NCBI GenBank assembly: GCA_025936675.1
Contig: JAICSX010000007.1
Location: forward strand, 1-64,000
Source of the DNA: Sphingomonas sp.
GTDB taxonomy: Bacteria > Pseudomonadota > Alphaproteobacteria > Sphingomonadales > Sphingomonadaceae
Direction: 5' to 3'
DNA: 64,000 bases
Position numbers and translations under genes: made by a program. Under the pieces are notes generated by a model, which was not told the origin of the DNA, did not search any database, and saw nothing but the letters and a program-made list of their open reading frames with translations. How positions within the stretch are numbered: the first letter of the stretch is position 1; every line of letters begins with the position of its first letter. Below, piece after piece: positions 24,172 to 33,846 of this stretch.

Positions 24172-27100
24172 TCATTCCGCTGGAACGGGATGACCTGTTG
24201 CGTGGGCGTCGCTTCCGACGACGCGGTGAAACACCCGTCCGATGCGCGTTTCGATCGAGATGGCGATCGAGAAATAAGCCGGGACGAGGAGCAAGGTCAG
24301 CGCGGTCGAGAAAATCAGTCCCCCGATCACGGTAACGCCCATCGGGGCGCGCCAGCTGCCGTCGCCCGTCAGCGACAAGGCGATCGGGAGCATGCCCGCG
24401 ACCATCGCGACCGTGGTCATGACGATCGGCTGGGCCCGCTTATGGCCGGCTTCATAGATCGCCTCGTTCTTGGCCATCCCGTGGTTCATCATCTCGACCG
24501 CGAAATCAACTAGAAGAATCGAGTTCTTGGCGACAATCCCGAACAGCATCAGCATCCCGATGAGCACTGGAAGCGAGAGCGGCTGGCCCGCGATGTGGAG
24601 GCCGATTGCTGCTCCCAGCGGGCAAAGCCAGAGCGAGCCCATGTTGACGAACGGTGCAAGGAACCTTCGATAGAGCAGGACGAGCACAGCGAACACCAGG
24701 CCGACACCGGCGAGCAGCGCGACGATGAAGTAGAAGATCATCTCCTGCTGCCATTTCTGCGAGCCGAGGTTCAGCTTGTGAACGCCCTGCGGCAGGTTCT
24801 TGACCGCCGGAAGCTCGTTGACCTTCGGCCAGACGTCGCCGGTCGTCATTCCCGGCGCGAGGTCGGCGCCGACCTGGGTGCGGCGCTCCTGGTTGGTGCG
24901 CTGCACCGTCGTCGGACCCGCGCCGAAGCCGATCTGGGCCACCGCCTTCAAGGGGACCGATCCGCCCGAGGAGGTCGGGACCGGCAGATTCTCGAGGGTC
25001 GAAAGATCGCGGCGCTCGGTCTCCGAGAGCGACACCTGGATCGGGACTTGCCGGTCAGACAGCGAGAACTTCGCGCTGTTCTGCTCGATATCGCCGAGCG
25101 TCGCGATCCGGATCGTCTGGCTGAGCGCGGCCGTCGTCACCCCAAGATCGGCAGCAAGGTCGAAGCGCGGCGTAATCGTGATCTCGGGCGCGGGCGTGTC
25201 GCCCATGACGCGTGGAGCGCGCAGGCCGGGTATGGTCGACATTTGATCCGCGATCTTCTGCGCGGCGGCATTGAGCTTCACCGGATCCTCGCCGCCGAGG
25301 TAAAGCATGATGTCACGTCCGCCGCCCGGTCCACCTCCGTTCTGGCTCTGGAAGCTCACCCGGGCGTCCGGAATCTTGGCCAGTGTCGGCGCCAGGTTGC
25401 GCTCGAACTCGGTGCTCGAATGCTTGCGGTTCTTCTTGAGCACGATGTTGAGGTGGCCGGAGCCGACATAGATGCGCTCGAAGACATGCTCGACGTCGGG
25501 ATCGCGCGCGACGATCGCTGCCGCCTGGTCGGCTACATCTTCGGTCTGCTGCAGAGTCGAACCCGGCGGCATGTCGATGTTCACCGAGGAGAAGTCGAGA
25601 TTAAGCGGCGGCTGGAAGCTCATGGGAAGGGTTGAAATGAGACCCGCCGTCAGCAGCAGCGAGCCGAGGCCGACCCCGACCATCACCATGCGGTGATCGC
25701 GCAGGCGCGCGTTCCAGCGCGCAGCCATCATCGCCTGCCAGTCGGAGAATCCGCCGTCGAACAGCCGAACGATGAAGCCGATCAGCTTGGTCATCCCGTA
25801 GCCGAGCAACCCGCCCGGGATCAGTGCGAGGATGAACGCGAATGCGCCTGGCACACCGATCTTTCCGAAGAGCTTCATGCCGACGGCGACACCGATGAAG
25901 GAGCCGACGACGATCAGGAGCACGAGGAGAGCCCCGACCAACCAGTACCAGATCCGCCCCGGCGCCTTGGCAATTCGGGCGCGCGCCGCGTCCGCCTTGC
26001 TGGTGTCGAGGCTCCAGTTGAGCAGGTCCAGATACCTGGCCATGGCTTTGCCCGCCGCGTGCGGTTGAATGCCGTGCGCGCGCAGAAAATAGGCGGCGAT
26101 GAGCGGCGTGATCATTCGAGCGACCAGCAAGCTCATCAGCACCGACACGACGACGGTGAATCCAAACGCCTTGAAGAACTGACCCGAGAGGCCGGGCATC
26201 AGCGCGACGGGCAGGAACACCGCGACGATCGACATGGTGGTTGCAAGCACCGCGAGACCGATCTCGTCGGCGGCATCGAGCGCGGCTTGATAACCGGATT
26301 TACCCATGCGCATGTGTCTGACGATGTTCTCGATCTCGACGATCGCATCGTCGACGAGCACGCCCGCAACGAGGCTGAGCGCAAGCAGCGACAGGCCGTT
26401 CAAATTGATCCCGAGCAAGCTCATGAACCAGAAGGCCGGGATTGCCGACAGCGGGATCGCCAAGGCCGAAATTGCCGTCGCACGGATGTCGCGAAGGAAG
26501 ATCAGGACCACCAGGACCGCTAGGACGGCGCCGACGATCAGGCCTTCCATCGCGGATGTATATTGCTCCTTGGTGTACTGAACCTGGTTGAAGATCTCCG
26601 CGAAGTGGATTCGCGGATCCTCCTTCTCGATTTTGTGCAGCTCCTTCCACACCTCATCGTAGACGGTGACGTCGGACGAGCCCTTTGATCGCTGGACGTT
26701 GAAGCTGATCACCTGACGGCCGCCGAGCTTCGCCAGCGTGCGCTGTTCGGAGTAAGCGTCCTTGACTGTCGCGATGTCGGCGAGGCGAACCGTTCGCCCA
26801 CCCGGCAGCGCAATTCGGGTCTGCGACAGGTCAAAGGCGGTCGGCGCGTTGCCGATGACGCGCACGCCTTGCTCGGAACCGGCGATCTCGGCGCGGCCCC
26901 CAGCGGCATTGACGTTGGTCGCGCGCAGCTGCTGGTTGACCTCGGCGGCGGTGATCCCCTGCGCCTGAAGCGCCGCGGGATCGAGGATGACTCGGATTTC
27001 GCGGTCGACGCCGCCTTCGCGCGAGACTGCGGCTACGCCTTCAAGCCCCCTCAGTCGCTTGCCGATGTCATTGTCGACATACCAGCTCAATTGCTCGAGG

Positions 27101-27555
27101 CTCATGTCAGTGGTCTGCGCCGCGACGAATACGATCGGGTCGCCGGCGATGTCGACGCGCTCGACCTGCGGCTCGAGAATTCCCTCGGGCAGGTCGGCGC
27201 GCGCCTGCGCAACCGCATTGCGGACGTCGTTCACGGCGCGATCGGTCGGCGTTCCGATCTGGAACTGGATGAAGGTGTTGCTGAAGCCCTCGCGGACGCT
27301 GCTGTCGATCTCATCGACGCCGTTCACGCCGCGGACCGCCGCCTCGATCTTCTGGGTGACCTGCTTCTCCATCTCGGAAGGAGCAGCGCCGGGCTGGCTG
27401 ACGCCGACCGTCACACCCGGAAAGTCGATGTCCGGGTTGTTGGTGATGGTCATGCGCGCGAACGAAATCAGGCCCGCCAGCAAAAGGGCGACGAACAGCA
27501 CGATCGGCGGCACCGGGTTGCGAATGCACCACGAGGAAATATTCCGGAAATTCAT
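24172..27555 (-). CDS. RND (HAE1/AcrB-like) efflux pump permease
   Basis: 1127-residue inner-membrane proton/drug antiporter. Family features: helix 1 at about 15-32, porter region with ITNNPDIDFPGVTVGVSQPGAAPSEMEKQVTQKIE, central DD in VLVDDAIVEIENIVRH (about residue 400) as the proton relay, and late GIVAKNSILLVDFAVEMM (about 1005) with the relay Lys. Substrates cannot be told. Residues about 530-600 hold two extra hydrophobic segments (WYWLVGALLVLLIVVGSFIG and GAFAFILALIPGGLLG) in the loop between TM6 and TM7, so the protein is about 80-100 residues longer than usual. It follows the adaptor gene in an operon; no outer-membrane factor is here. Confidence 0.93.
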   Translation of the reverse strand: MNFRNISSWCIRNPVPPIVLFVALLLAGLISFARMTITNNPDIDFPGVTVGVSQPGAAPSEMEKQVTQKIEAAVRGVNGVDEIDSSVREGFSNTFIQFQIGTPTDRAVNDVRNAVAQARADLPEGILEPQVERVDIAGDPIVFVAAQTTDMSLEQLSWYVDNDIGKRLRGLEGVAAVSREGGVDREIRVILDPAALQAQGITAAEVNQQLRATNVNAAGGRAEIAGSEQGVRVIGNAPTAFDLSQTRIALPGGRTVRLADIATVKDAYSEQRTLAKLGGRQVISFNVQRSKGSSDVTVYDEVWKELHKIEKEDPRIHFAEIFNQVQYTKEQYTSAMEGLIVGAVLAVLVVLIFLRDIRATAISALAIPLSAIPAFWFMSLLGINLNGLSLLALSLVAGVLVDDAIVEIENIVRHMRMGKSGYQAALDAADEIGLAVLATTMSIVAVFLPVALMPGLSGQFFKAFGFTVVVSVLMSLLVARMITPLIAAYFLRAHGIQPHAAGKAMARYLDLLNWSLDTSKADAARARIAKAPGRIWYWLVGALLVLLIVVGSFIGVAVGMKLFGKIGVPGAFAFILALIPGGLLGYGMTKLIGFIVRLFDGGFSDWQAMMAARWNARLRDHRMVMVGVGLGSLLLTAGLISTLPMSFQPPLNLDFSSVNIDMPPGSTLQQTEDVADQAAAIVARDPDVEHVFERIYVGSGHLNIVLKKNRKHSSTEFERNLAPTLAKIPDARVSFQSQNGGGPGGGRDIMLYLGGEDPVKLNAAAQKIADQMSTIPGLRAPRVMGDTPAPEITITPRFDLAADLGVTTAALSQTIRIATLGDIEQNSAKFSLSDRQVPIQVSLSETERRDLSTLENLPVPTSSGGSVPLKAVAQIGFGAGPTTVQRTNQERRTQVGADLAPGMTTGDVWPKVNELPAVKNLPQGVHKLNLGSQKWQQEMIFYFIVALLAGVGLVFAVLVLLYRRFLAPFVNMGSLWLCPLGAAIGLHIAGQPLSLPVLIGMLMLFGIVAKNSILLVDFAVEMMNHGMAKNEAIYEAGHKRAQPIVMTTVAMVAGMLPIALSLTGDGSWRAPMGVTVIGGLIFSTALTLLLVPAYFSIAISIETRIGRVFHRVVGSDAHATGHPVPAE

Positions 27556-27578
27556 AAGCTTACGACTCTTCTACAGCG

Positions 27579-28754
27579 TCAGTGCGCAGCCTCGCGCTTC
27601 GGATTGACCTTCTGGCCGGGGTTGAGGAACGGTCCAGCGGAAAGCACCACCGGTTCGTTGCCCTGAAGCCCCGAGGCAATCGTCACGCCATTGTCGTCGA
27701 CCGTCCCGATCTTGATGTCGCGGCGTTCGACTTCATTCTTGCCGTTGACGATGTAGACGTAATTGCCCTTGTCGTCGCTGAGAACTGCGCTCTGCGGAAG
27801 AAGCGGAGCGCTGGTCGTTCCGCTGCTGATCTTCGCTTCGGCATATCCGCCCGGACGGATCGCGCCGCTATAGGGCACCGAAATGCGCACCATCCCGAGC
27901 CGCGATTGCGGATCGATGACCGGAGCGACTTGCCAAACCGTCCCGGCGATGCTGGCGCCGGATCCGATCGGCGTGACCTGCGCCGGCATACCGACGCGAA
28001 CGTAGGCAAGATCCTGCTGGGCGAGCTGCGCCTTCATTTCCATGTCGCCGCCTTCGGCGAGCCTGAACAGCGCGCCGGACCCCGGACTGACGATCTGGCC
28101 AAGCTCGACGTTGCGCGCGAGCACCAGGCCAGAGGAAGGAGCGGTGACGTTGAGCTGGCCGATCTGAGCACGGGTCGCTCCGAGCTGCGCTTGCGCGACG
28201 CGAACCTGTGCGAACGCAGCGTCACGCGCCGCTTTCTTGGCGTCGATTTCGGCTTTCGAGATGAAGCCGCGGCCCTGGAGAGCAATCGCACGGTCGTAAT
28301 CCGACTGCGCGAGCGCGGCATTGGCCTTGGCCGCTTCGATCTGCGCCGCCTGCTGAGCGGCCTGCTCGGTTTGGACCGAGCGGTCGATCACCGCCAGCAC
28401 CTGGCCGGCGCGCACCCAGCTTCCCGCATCGACGAGGACGCGGATCACTCGACCGCCCGATCCGGCAATGCCGACCGGCTGGTCGCGACGAGCGCCAAGC
28501 GGTCCGCTTGCAGTGACCACGCGTCCCACCTGGCTACGGCCCGGAACGACCACGGTCACGCTCGGCACCTGGCCTGCGGTCGCTGCCTGGGGTTGCTTCG
28601 AGCCGCCGCGGCTCATCACCACGAACGCGATCACCAGAAGCAGGACGATTCCCACGCCAGCGGCGATCATCAACTGCCGCCTGCGGCGCGACCGGTCCAC
28701 CACGATAAGCGTGTCCGACGAATGAATCGAAGTTTCCCTGTTCATGATGTCCAT
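27579..28754 (-). CDS. RND efflux pump periplasmic adaptor subunit
   Basis: 391-residue membrane-fusion protein linking the RND permease to an outer-membrane channel. One N-terminal membrane anchor at about 28-48 is followed by a lipoyl half (GIAGSGGRVIRVLVDAGSWVRAGQVLAVID), an alpha-hairpin coiled coil (QTEQAAQQAAQIEAAKANAALAQSDYDRAI), then the second lipoyl half (TAPSSGLVLARNVELGQIVSPGSGALFRLAE) and a beta-barrel domain. It lies just upstream of the permease with a 23-nt gap, so the two are an operon. An alternative ATG is at residue 4. Confidence 0.92.
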   Translation of the reverse strand: MDIMNRETSIHSSDTLIVVDRSRRRRQLMIAAGVGIVLLLVIAFVVMSRGGSKQPQAATAGQVPSVTVVVPGRSQVGRVVTASGPLGARRDQPVGIAGSGGRVIRVLVDAGSWVRAGQVLAVIDRSVQTEQAAQQAAQIEAAKANAALAQSDYDRAIALQGRGFISKAEIDAKKAARDAAFAQVRVAQAQLGATRAQIGQLNVTAPSSGLVLARNVELGQIVSPGSGALFRLAEGGDMEMKAQLAQQDLAYVRVGMPAQVTPIGSGASIAGTVWQVAPVIDPQSRLGMVRISVPYSGAIRPGGYAEAKISSGTTSAPLLPQSAVLSDDKGNYVYIVNGKNEVERRDIKIGTVDDNGVTIASGLQGNEPVVLSAGPFLNPGQKVNPKREAAH

Positions 28755-28950
28755 GCCCGTTTCACAATGTTTGCGTCGCCCTAGACGAGCTGTATTACCT
28801 TAATAAGTCACCTGACGCAACAGGACCGCAGGTCCGTGGCGGCCGCCACCGCTTTTCGATAAACGGTGGCACTAGGCCCGCAAGCGCGCGTTGGCACAGC
28901 CGTAATGAAGGCCGGTTGAACGGCTATGGCAGAAGAGGGATGGGAAAGCG

Positions 28951-29211
28951 ATGGAACATTACGGGATCATCGGCTGGATAGTCATCGGCGGCATTGCCGG
29001 CTTAATCGCCAAGCTGCTGATGCCGGGGAAGGATCCCGGCGGGTGCATCATCACCATTCTCCTCGGCATCGCGGGCGCGCTCGTCGCCGGCTGGCTCGGT
29101 CATGCGATCGGCTGGTACAAGACCGGTGAAGGCGCCGGTTTCATCGCCGCCATCGTGGGCGCGATCATCCTGCTGGTGATCTACCGACTGATTGCCGGCC
29201 GCCGAGCGTAG
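28951..29211 (+). CDS. GlsB/YeaQ/YmgE-type small membrane protein
   Basis: 86-residue protein with three hydrophobic segments and the family pattern: IIGWIVIGGIAGLIAKLLMPGKDPGG in the first third, then ILLGIAGALVAGWLG. Transglycosylase-associated proteins of this family are small and stress-linked; the molecular function is unknown. A second member, 30092-30349, lies convergently beyond the SIMPL gene. Preceded by a 196-bp gap where I see no other gene. Confidence 0.85.
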   Translation: MEHYGIIGWIVIGGIAGLIAKLLMPGKDPGGCIITILLGIAGALVAGWLGHAIGWYKTGEGAGFIAAIVGAIILLVIYRLIAGRRA

Positions 29212-29295
29212 CAGGACCGACCGTTTCGCTCGTTCAGCGAACAGCCATGGTGCGGCGCCAAGCGTCGCTCCAGATCAACTGTTGGGGAACGAGAG

Positions 29296-30021
29296 ATGAA
29301 ACAGATTTTCGTTGTTGCGCTGATGCTCGGCGTGGCTGCACTGCCGTCGACTGCTTCCGCCCAGCAATCATCTATCACGCAGACGATTGCGGGCACGCGG
29401 CTCGACATCAATGCCACTGGCGAGGTGACGCGCGTTCCGGACGTCGCCGTCATTTCGGCGGGAGTGGTGAGCCGCTCGGGCACTGCCGCCGCAGCGCTGC
29501 AGGACGCTGCCGACCGGATGGCGAAGGTGCTAGCCGCTTTGAAAAAAGCGGGCGTCGAAGACCGCGATGTGCAGTCAAGCAACGTCAGCCTTAATCCCGA
29601 ATACCGCTATCAGCAGGACCAGGCACCGCAGCTGGTCGGTTATACCGCGTCGAACCAGGTCACGATCAGGTTCCGCGACATCCGCAATTCGGGCAAAATC
29701 CTCGACGCGCTGGTGAGCCAGGGCGCCAATCAGATCAACGGGCCGAGCTTGACCATCGACAAGCCCGAAGCGGCGCTCGACGAAGCGCGGGCCAAGGCGA
29801 TCGCCGCCGGCCGTGCACGCGCCGAGCTCTACGCACGTTCATTAGGCCTTCGCGTCGTGCGCGTCGTCGCCGTTTCCGAAGGCGGCGGCTATGCCGCTCC
29901 ACCACCCCCTCCGCCGCCAGCGCCGATGATGATGGCGAAGGGTGAAAGGGATTCGACGAGCATCCAACCGGGCGAGCAGAAGCTCCAGGTCAGCATCGCG
30001 ATGACCTTTGAGCTGCAATGA
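29296..30021 (+). CDS. SIMPL domain exported protein
   Basis: 241-residue protein with a signal peptide (FVVALMLGVAALPSTASAQ) and a SIMPL/DUF541 domain: TRLDINATGEVTRVPDVAVISAGVVSRSGTAAAALQ, then SSNVSLNPEYRYQ, VGYTASNQVTIRFRDI, and the helical EARAKAIAAGRARAELYARSLGLRVVRVVAVSEG. A poly-proline run of seven residues precedes the final strand LQVSIAMTFEL. It should be periplasmic or outer-membrane-associated; function unknown. A hairpin terminator follows. Confidence 0.88.
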   Translation: MKQIFVVALMLGVAALPSTASAQQSSITQTIAGTRLDINATGEVTRVPDVAVISAGVVSRSGTAAAALQDAADRMAKVLAALKKAGVEDRDVQSSNVSLNPEYRYQQDQAPQLVGYTASNQVTIRFRDIRNSGKILDALVSQGANQINGPSLTIDKPEAALDEARAKAIAAGRARAELYARSLGLRVVRVVAVSEGGGYAAPPPPPPPAPMMMAKGERDSTSIQPGEQKLQVSIAMTFELQ

Positions 30022-30034
30022 ATTGAGAATCGAA

Positions 30035-30064
30035 AGGGCCGCGCGGCGGGTGCCGCGCGGCCCT
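30035..30064 (+). terminator. Hairpin terminator after the SIMPL gene
   Basis: AGGGCCGCGCGGC and GCCGCGCGGCCCT form a perfect 13-bp stem with a 4-nt loop (GGGT), ending 28 nt before the convergent GlsB-like gene's stop. No T-run follows, so it may act as a strong pausing hairpin for both strands. Confidence 0.75.
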
Positions 30065-30091
30065 AATTGATTAGCGAATTCGCGGCGCTTT

Positions 30092-30349
30092 CTAGCGGAC
30101 GGTCCCTCGCCGGATCAGATTGACGATCGCGAGCAGGACGACCGCACCGATCAACGAATAAAGGAATGTCTCGATAGAGATGCCGTTGTTCAGCGAAGCA
30201 CCGCCGCCGAACAGCAGGCCGGCAATGACGGCGCCGACAATCCCGACGACCACGTTGAGAATGATGCCCTGCTGGGCGTCAGTCCGCATGATCAGACTTG
30301 CGAGCCAACCGCAAATACCACCGACGACAAGCCAGACGATTATACCCAT
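30092..30349 (-). CDS. GlsB/YeaQ/YmgE-type small membrane protein
   Basis: 85-residue membrane protein with three hydrophobic segments: IIVWLVVGGICGWLASLIM, VVVGIVGAVIAGLLFGG and the C-terminal FLYSLIGAVVLLAIVNLI. Same family as 28951-29211 but not a close copy (no basic insert). The SIMPL gene is convergent with it. Function unknown. Confidence 0.85.
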   Translation of the reverse strand: MGIIVWLVVGGICGWLASLIMRTDAQQGIILNVVVGIVGAVIAGLLFGGGASLNNGISIETFLYSLIGAVVLLAIVNLIRRGTVR

Positions 30350-30512
30350 CAGCTTTCCCTCCTGTTTTCAGCCGCTCGAAAAGGTGAGCAGCCGGTGTGG
30401 CACGACAGACGCGCGACGCGCGCCTGTTGTTCCGGATTCGGAAGGATGAGTCCAGAAATTCCGCTAAGGAATGGCCGGAAAGCTTGACGAATGCAGCGAC
30501 GTAACGAGCAGC

Positions 30513-30812
30513 TTAGTAGCGCTGCTGTCGCTCGTACTGATCGCGGTATTGCTTGATTCGAGTGACTCGGAGGCCTGGCATGCCGCTACGATCAACGGCG
30601 CGCTGCCAGCTGGTGAACTCCTCGAGGCTCAGCGTGTAGCGCTTGCAGGCCTCGTCTACGGTCAGAAGACCGCCGGCGACGGCAGCGACGACCTCCGCCT
30701 TCCGCCGCACCACCCAGCGGGTCGTGCTCGGAGGCGGCAATGACTCGAGCGTCAGCGGCTCGCCGAGCGGGCCGATGACTTGGGCCGGACGAATCTTCTG
30801 GTTCTCGAGCAT
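30513..30812 (-). CDS. sciP: SciP, inhibitor of the cell-cycle regulator CtrA (DUF1153)
   Basis: 99-residue DNA-associated protein. It matches SciP of Caulobacter in pattern: VIGPLGEPLTLESLPPPSTTRWVVRRKAEVVAAVAGG, then LTVDEACKRYTLSLEEFTSWQRAVDRSGMPGLRVTRIKQYRDQ, a helix-turn-helix-like fold. In Caulobacter SciP binds CtrA and blocks transcription activation, so this gene ties the genome to the alphaproteobacterial CtrA cell-cycle circuit. I looked for a complete TTAA-N7-TTAA CtrA box in the 90 bp upstream and did not find one. Confidence 0.93.
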   Translation of the reverse strand: MLENQKIRPAQVIGPLGEPLTLESLPPPSTTRWVVRRKAEVVAAVAGGLLTVDEACKRYTLSLEEFTSWQRAVDRSGMPGLRVTRIKQYRDQYERQQRY

Positions 30813-30904
30813 TGTTCGGTCACACCTGCTTAATCATTGCAACTGGGCCTTCTTTAATCCCCGGCCGTTGAAAACTTTCTGAAACGCGCTGGTTAACAGC
30901 TCGG

Positions 30905-31216
30905 TCAGTCCGGCTTACGCTCCTTTAACCCTCTCTCACTCCCGGCGAACGTGCCGCCGAGCAGCTTGACTGCCTCTCGCCAGCCTTCACCACCCGAGAG
31001 ATAACAAGCGATCGCGTCCTCTCGCGTCCTGTCGTCGCAGTCCTCTGCATCGCCGAGGAGCGCGAGCAACTCGTAGAGGCTGAGCGGCGTCTGCGCCTGT
31101 TCACGAATGTCACGCTCGTGACGCGCCAAAACTGCCCCCTCGCTTGCCTTACGTGCATCCTCTCTAGTCTGGAGGAGTGAAATTCGGGTAAAGAGGCCGG
31201 AAAGCAGAACCTCCAA
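30905..31216 (-). CDS. Uncertain 103-residue ORF beside mnmA
   Basis: If the TTG at 31216 is used, this gives a 103-residue soluble protein; an internal TTG in front of [10 protein letters not shown] would give 74. From ARHERD on, codon use looks coding ([20 protein letters not shown], then [13 protein letters not shown]), with helices and an acidic patch. It lies divergent from mnmA with its start touching the mnmA start, and 92 bp upstream of sciP on the same strand. There is no recognisable domain, and no ATG or GTG start. It may be a real small gene or an antisense artefact. Confidence 0.35.
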   Translation of the reverse strand: MEVLLSGLFTRISLLQTREDARKASEGAVLARHERDIREQAQTPLSLYELLALLGDAEDCDDRTREDAIACYLSGGEGWREAVKLLGGTFAGSERGLKERKPD

Positions 31217-32334
31217 TGCGGATCGATTTTCAGCTGGGCCGCCCTTCCGGCGATGCCAGGATCGTCGTCGCCATGTCCGGCGGCGTCGACAGCTCGGTCA
31301 CGGCCGCGCTCGCGGCGCGCACGGGGGCGGAGGTCATCGGGGTCACGCTGCAGCTTTACGACCACGGCGAAGCGGTGCGCCGCTCGGGCGCCTGCTGCGC
31401 GGGGCAGGACATCTACGATGCGAAGCAGGTCGCGGACCGCCTCGGCATCGCGCATTACGTCCTCGACTATGAAAGCCGATTCCGCAGCGGAGTCATCGAT
31501 CGGTTCGTCGATGAATATGCGAGAGGGCGGACGCCGGTCCCGTGCGCAAGCTGCAACCAAGGCGTGAAGTTCGTCGACCTAGTCGCCTTCGCGCGCGAGC
31601 TCGGCGCGGATTGCCTGGCGACTGGCCATTATGTTCGGCGCGTGCTGAACGGCAGCCGCGTCGAGCTACACAAGGGCACGGATCCCCGCCGCGACCAGAG
31701 CTATTTCCTATACGGGACCACCCGCGAGCAACTCGACTTCGTACGATTCCCCCTCGGCGATCTTCCGAAGGACGAAGTGCGGCGGATCGCGGCCGAGCTC
31801 GGCCTCGAGGTGGCCGCGAAGCCCGACAGCCAGGACATCTGCTTCGTTCCCGACGGCGACTATGCCTCGCTCGTCAAGCGGCTGCGACCCGAAACCGAGC
31901 AGCCGGGCGAGATCGTCGACATGGACGGGCGTGTGCTTGGACGTCATCGGGGCGTCGTCCATTTCACGGTCGGCCAGCGGCGCGGAATCGAGATCGGCGG
32001 CCAAAAGGAGCCGCTCTACGTCGTCCGGATCGAGCCGGAGCAGTCGCGGATTGTCGTCGGTCCGCGCCGTGCGCTTGCGGTCGAGGCGATGCGCGCTGCG
32101 GATTGGAACTGGCTCGGCGAGGACCAGCACGAGGTCAGCGCGAAGGTGCGCTCGCTGGCGCCTGCGGTTCCGGCGACGCGCGACGGCGAATGGATCCGCT
32201 TCCGCTCGGCCGAATATGGGGTAGCACCGGGACAGGCGGCAGTGCTGTACGATGGAACGCGCCTGCTCGGCGGCGCGTCGATCATCGAGACTGTGCCGGC
32301 GCGTGAGAGCGGCATGGATGCCGCCGCCGCTTAG
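31216..32334 (+). CDS. mnmA: tRNA-specific 2-thiouridylase
   Basis: 372-residue enzyme that makes the 2-thio group of wobble uridine-34 in tRNA for Lys, Glu and Gln. PP-loop SGGVDSS at residues 21-27 binds ATP; catalytic cysteines are in [15 protein letters not shown] and [12 protein letters not shown], and HYVRRV and DQSYFLYG are later conserved segments. ATG at 31216. The NUDIX gene begins within its last 17 nt. Confidence 0.96.
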   Translation: MRIDFQLGRPSGDARIVVAMSGGVDSSVTAALAARTGAEVIGVTLQLYDHGEAVRRSGACCAGQDIYDAKQVADRLGIAHYVLDYESRFRSGVIDRFVDEYARGRTPVPCASCNQGVKFVDLVAFARELGADCLATGHYVRRVLNGSRVELHKGTDPRRDQSYFLYGTTREQLDFVRFPLGDLPKDEVRRIAAELGLEVAAKPDSQDICFVPDGDYASLVKRLRPETEQPGEIVDMDGRVLGRHRGVVHFTVGQRRGIEIGGQKEPLYVVRIEPEQSRIVVGPRRALAVEAMRAADWNWLGEDQHEVSAKVRSLAPAVPATRDGEWIRFRSAEYGVAPGQAAVLYDGTRLLGGASIIETVPARESGMDAAAA

Positions 32335-32788
32335 TGCTGGAATCCTGCTGTTTCGGCGGGACCATAACGCGACCGAAGTCCTGCTGATCAAGCCCGGCGG
32401 TCCTTATTGGCGGAGCAGGGACGCGGGCGCCTGGATGATCCCGAAAGGCGCTGTCGAGGCGGGCGAGCGGCCCATTGATGCGGCGCTTCGCGAATTTGCT
32501 GAGGAGACGGGGACCCAGCTGACCACGGTGCCGTTCCCGTTGACCAAGGTGCGGCAATCAGGAGGCAAATATGTCGAATCCTTCGCGGCGGAAGGCGACC
32601 TCGACGCCAAGGCTATCACTTCGAACGAGTTCGAAATGGAATGGCCGCCGAAGAGCGGCCGCATGGAGCGCTTTCCCGAGGTCGCCGAGGCAAAATGGAT
32701 GACACTTGCCGAGGCCCGCGGAATGATGCTTCCAAGCCAGCTACCGCTGATCGACGCGCTGGAAGATAAGCTGCGGGGCCAAAAATGA
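32318..32788 (+). CDS. NUDIX hydrolase
   Basis: 156-residue pyrophosphohydrolase. ATG at 32318 is in a different frame from mnmA and overlaps its end by 17 nt. The Nudix box is complete in [22 protein letters not shown] (split: GAVEAGE then REFAEETG), which binds Mg and the diphosphate. The rest ([14 protein letters not shown] start, [29 protein letters not shown]) fits a DUF-type NUDIX protein of the diadenosine/NTP-clearing class. Substrate not predictable. Its stop overlaps the start of the hydrolase gene (ATGA). Confidence 0.92.
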   Translation: MPPPLSAGILLFRRDHNATEVLLIKPGGPYWRSRDAGAWMIPKGAVEAGERPIDAALREFAEETGTQLTTVPFPLTKVRQSGGKYVESFAAEGDLDAKAITSNEFEMEWPPKSGRMERFPEVAEAKWMTLAEARGMMLPSQLPLIDALEDKLRGQK

Positions 32789-33846
32789 TCGGATTGCTTG
32801 TATTGTTCGCGGCTCAGGTTGCCGCTGCTCCCGCGCCAAAAACGTGGCCCACGCATGAGCAGGACGTCGTCCTCAAGGACTTCCGATTCCGCGAGGGTGA
32901 GACTCTGCCGGCGCTCAAAATGCACGTGACGACTTTGGGCTCGCCGCACCGCAATGCAGCCGGACAGATCGATAATGCTGTGATGGTGCTGCACGGCACC
33001 GGTGGCGACGGGCACCAGTTCCTGCGGCCTCAGTTCGCCGACGAGCTGTATGGGCCCGGTCAGCCGCTCGATATCCACAAGTACTGGGTCATCCTTCCGG
33101 ACAATATCGGGCACGGCCAATCATCCAAGCCGTCGGATGGAATGCGGATGCATTTCCCCAAGTACGACTATGACGACATGGTCGAGGCTCAATACCGGAT
33201 GCTCACCGAGGGTCTCGGAATCCGCCACATGCGCCTGATCATGGGCACCTCGATGGGCTGCATGCATAGCTTCCTCTGGGGCGAGGCACATCCCGACTTC
33301 ATGAGCGCGCTGATGCCGCTCGCCTGTGAGCCGATCGAGATCGCCGGGCTAAACCGCATGTGGCGGCAGATGTTGATCGACGGGATCGAGAAGGACCCGG
33401 CATGGAAGAACGGCAATTATTCAAAGGAGCCCGCACAGGGGCTGAGTACGGCCGAATCGATCCTGTTCATCGCCGGCGGTGCGCCGCTTAACCTGCAGAA
33501 AACCTATCCGACGCGCGAAGCGGCGAAGGCCTATGTCGAGCAACGCGTCGAGAGCGGAATGAAGGACCTCGACGCGAACGACACAATCTACCAGTTCGAT
33601 TCCTCGCGGAACTATAATCCGTGGCCTGACCTGGAAAAAATCAAGGCGCCGATGACGTGGATCAATTCGGCGGACGACTTCATCAATCCGCGCAACCTGC
33701 CGGCGCCTCAGCAGGCGATGAAGCGGATGAAGAACGCGAAGTTTCGTTTGATCCCCGAAAGCTCCGAGACGCACGGCCACGGAACCCACACCTGGGCCAA
33801 ATTCTGGAAGGCCGACCTCAGTGCGCTTCTGGCGCGGTCTGAGTAG
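32785..33846 (+). CDS. Exported alpha/beta hydrolase of the homoserine acetyltransferase-like type
   Basis: 353-residue protein with a short signal peptide (LLVLFAAQVAAAP) and an alpha/beta-hydrolase domain. The nucleophile elbow GTSMGC carries Ser in the MetX/YpjF-type pattern MGTSMGCMHSFLWGEAHPDFMSALMPLA; the Asp and His are probably in NSADDFINP and SETHGHGTHTW. Its layout resembles MetX-like acyltransferases, but the export signal argues for a periplasmic esterase or hydrolase. The gene's last 29 nt overlap the end of the convergent DUF4440 gene. Confidence 0.85.
   Translation: MIGLLVLFAAQVAAAPAPKTWPTHEQDVVLKDFRFREGETLPALKMHVTTLGSPHRNAAGQIDNAVMVLHGTGGDGHQFLRPQFADELYGPGQPLDIHKYWVILPDNIGHGQSSKPSDGMRMHFPKYDYDDMVEAQYRMLTEGLGIRHMRLIMGTSMGCMHSFLWGEAHPDFMSALMPLACEPIEIAGLNRMWRQMLIDGIEKDPAWKNGNYSKEPAQGLSTAESILFIAGGAPLNLQKTYPTREAAKAYVEQRVESGMKDLDANDTIYQFDSSRNYNPWPDLEKIKAPMTWINSADDFINPRNLPAPQQAMKRMKNAKFRLIPESSETHGHGTHTWAKFWKADLSALLARSE

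Noticed and set aside
25693..26523. Long open frames on the plus strand across the RND pump gene
   Set aside because: They are antisense to a clearly conserved gene and are full of Asp/Arg/Gln repeats typical of G+C-rich shadow frames.
31216..32334. Fusion of mnmA with the NUDIX gene
   Set aside because: The two use different frames and each has its own start and stop; they overlap by 17 nt and are separate genes.
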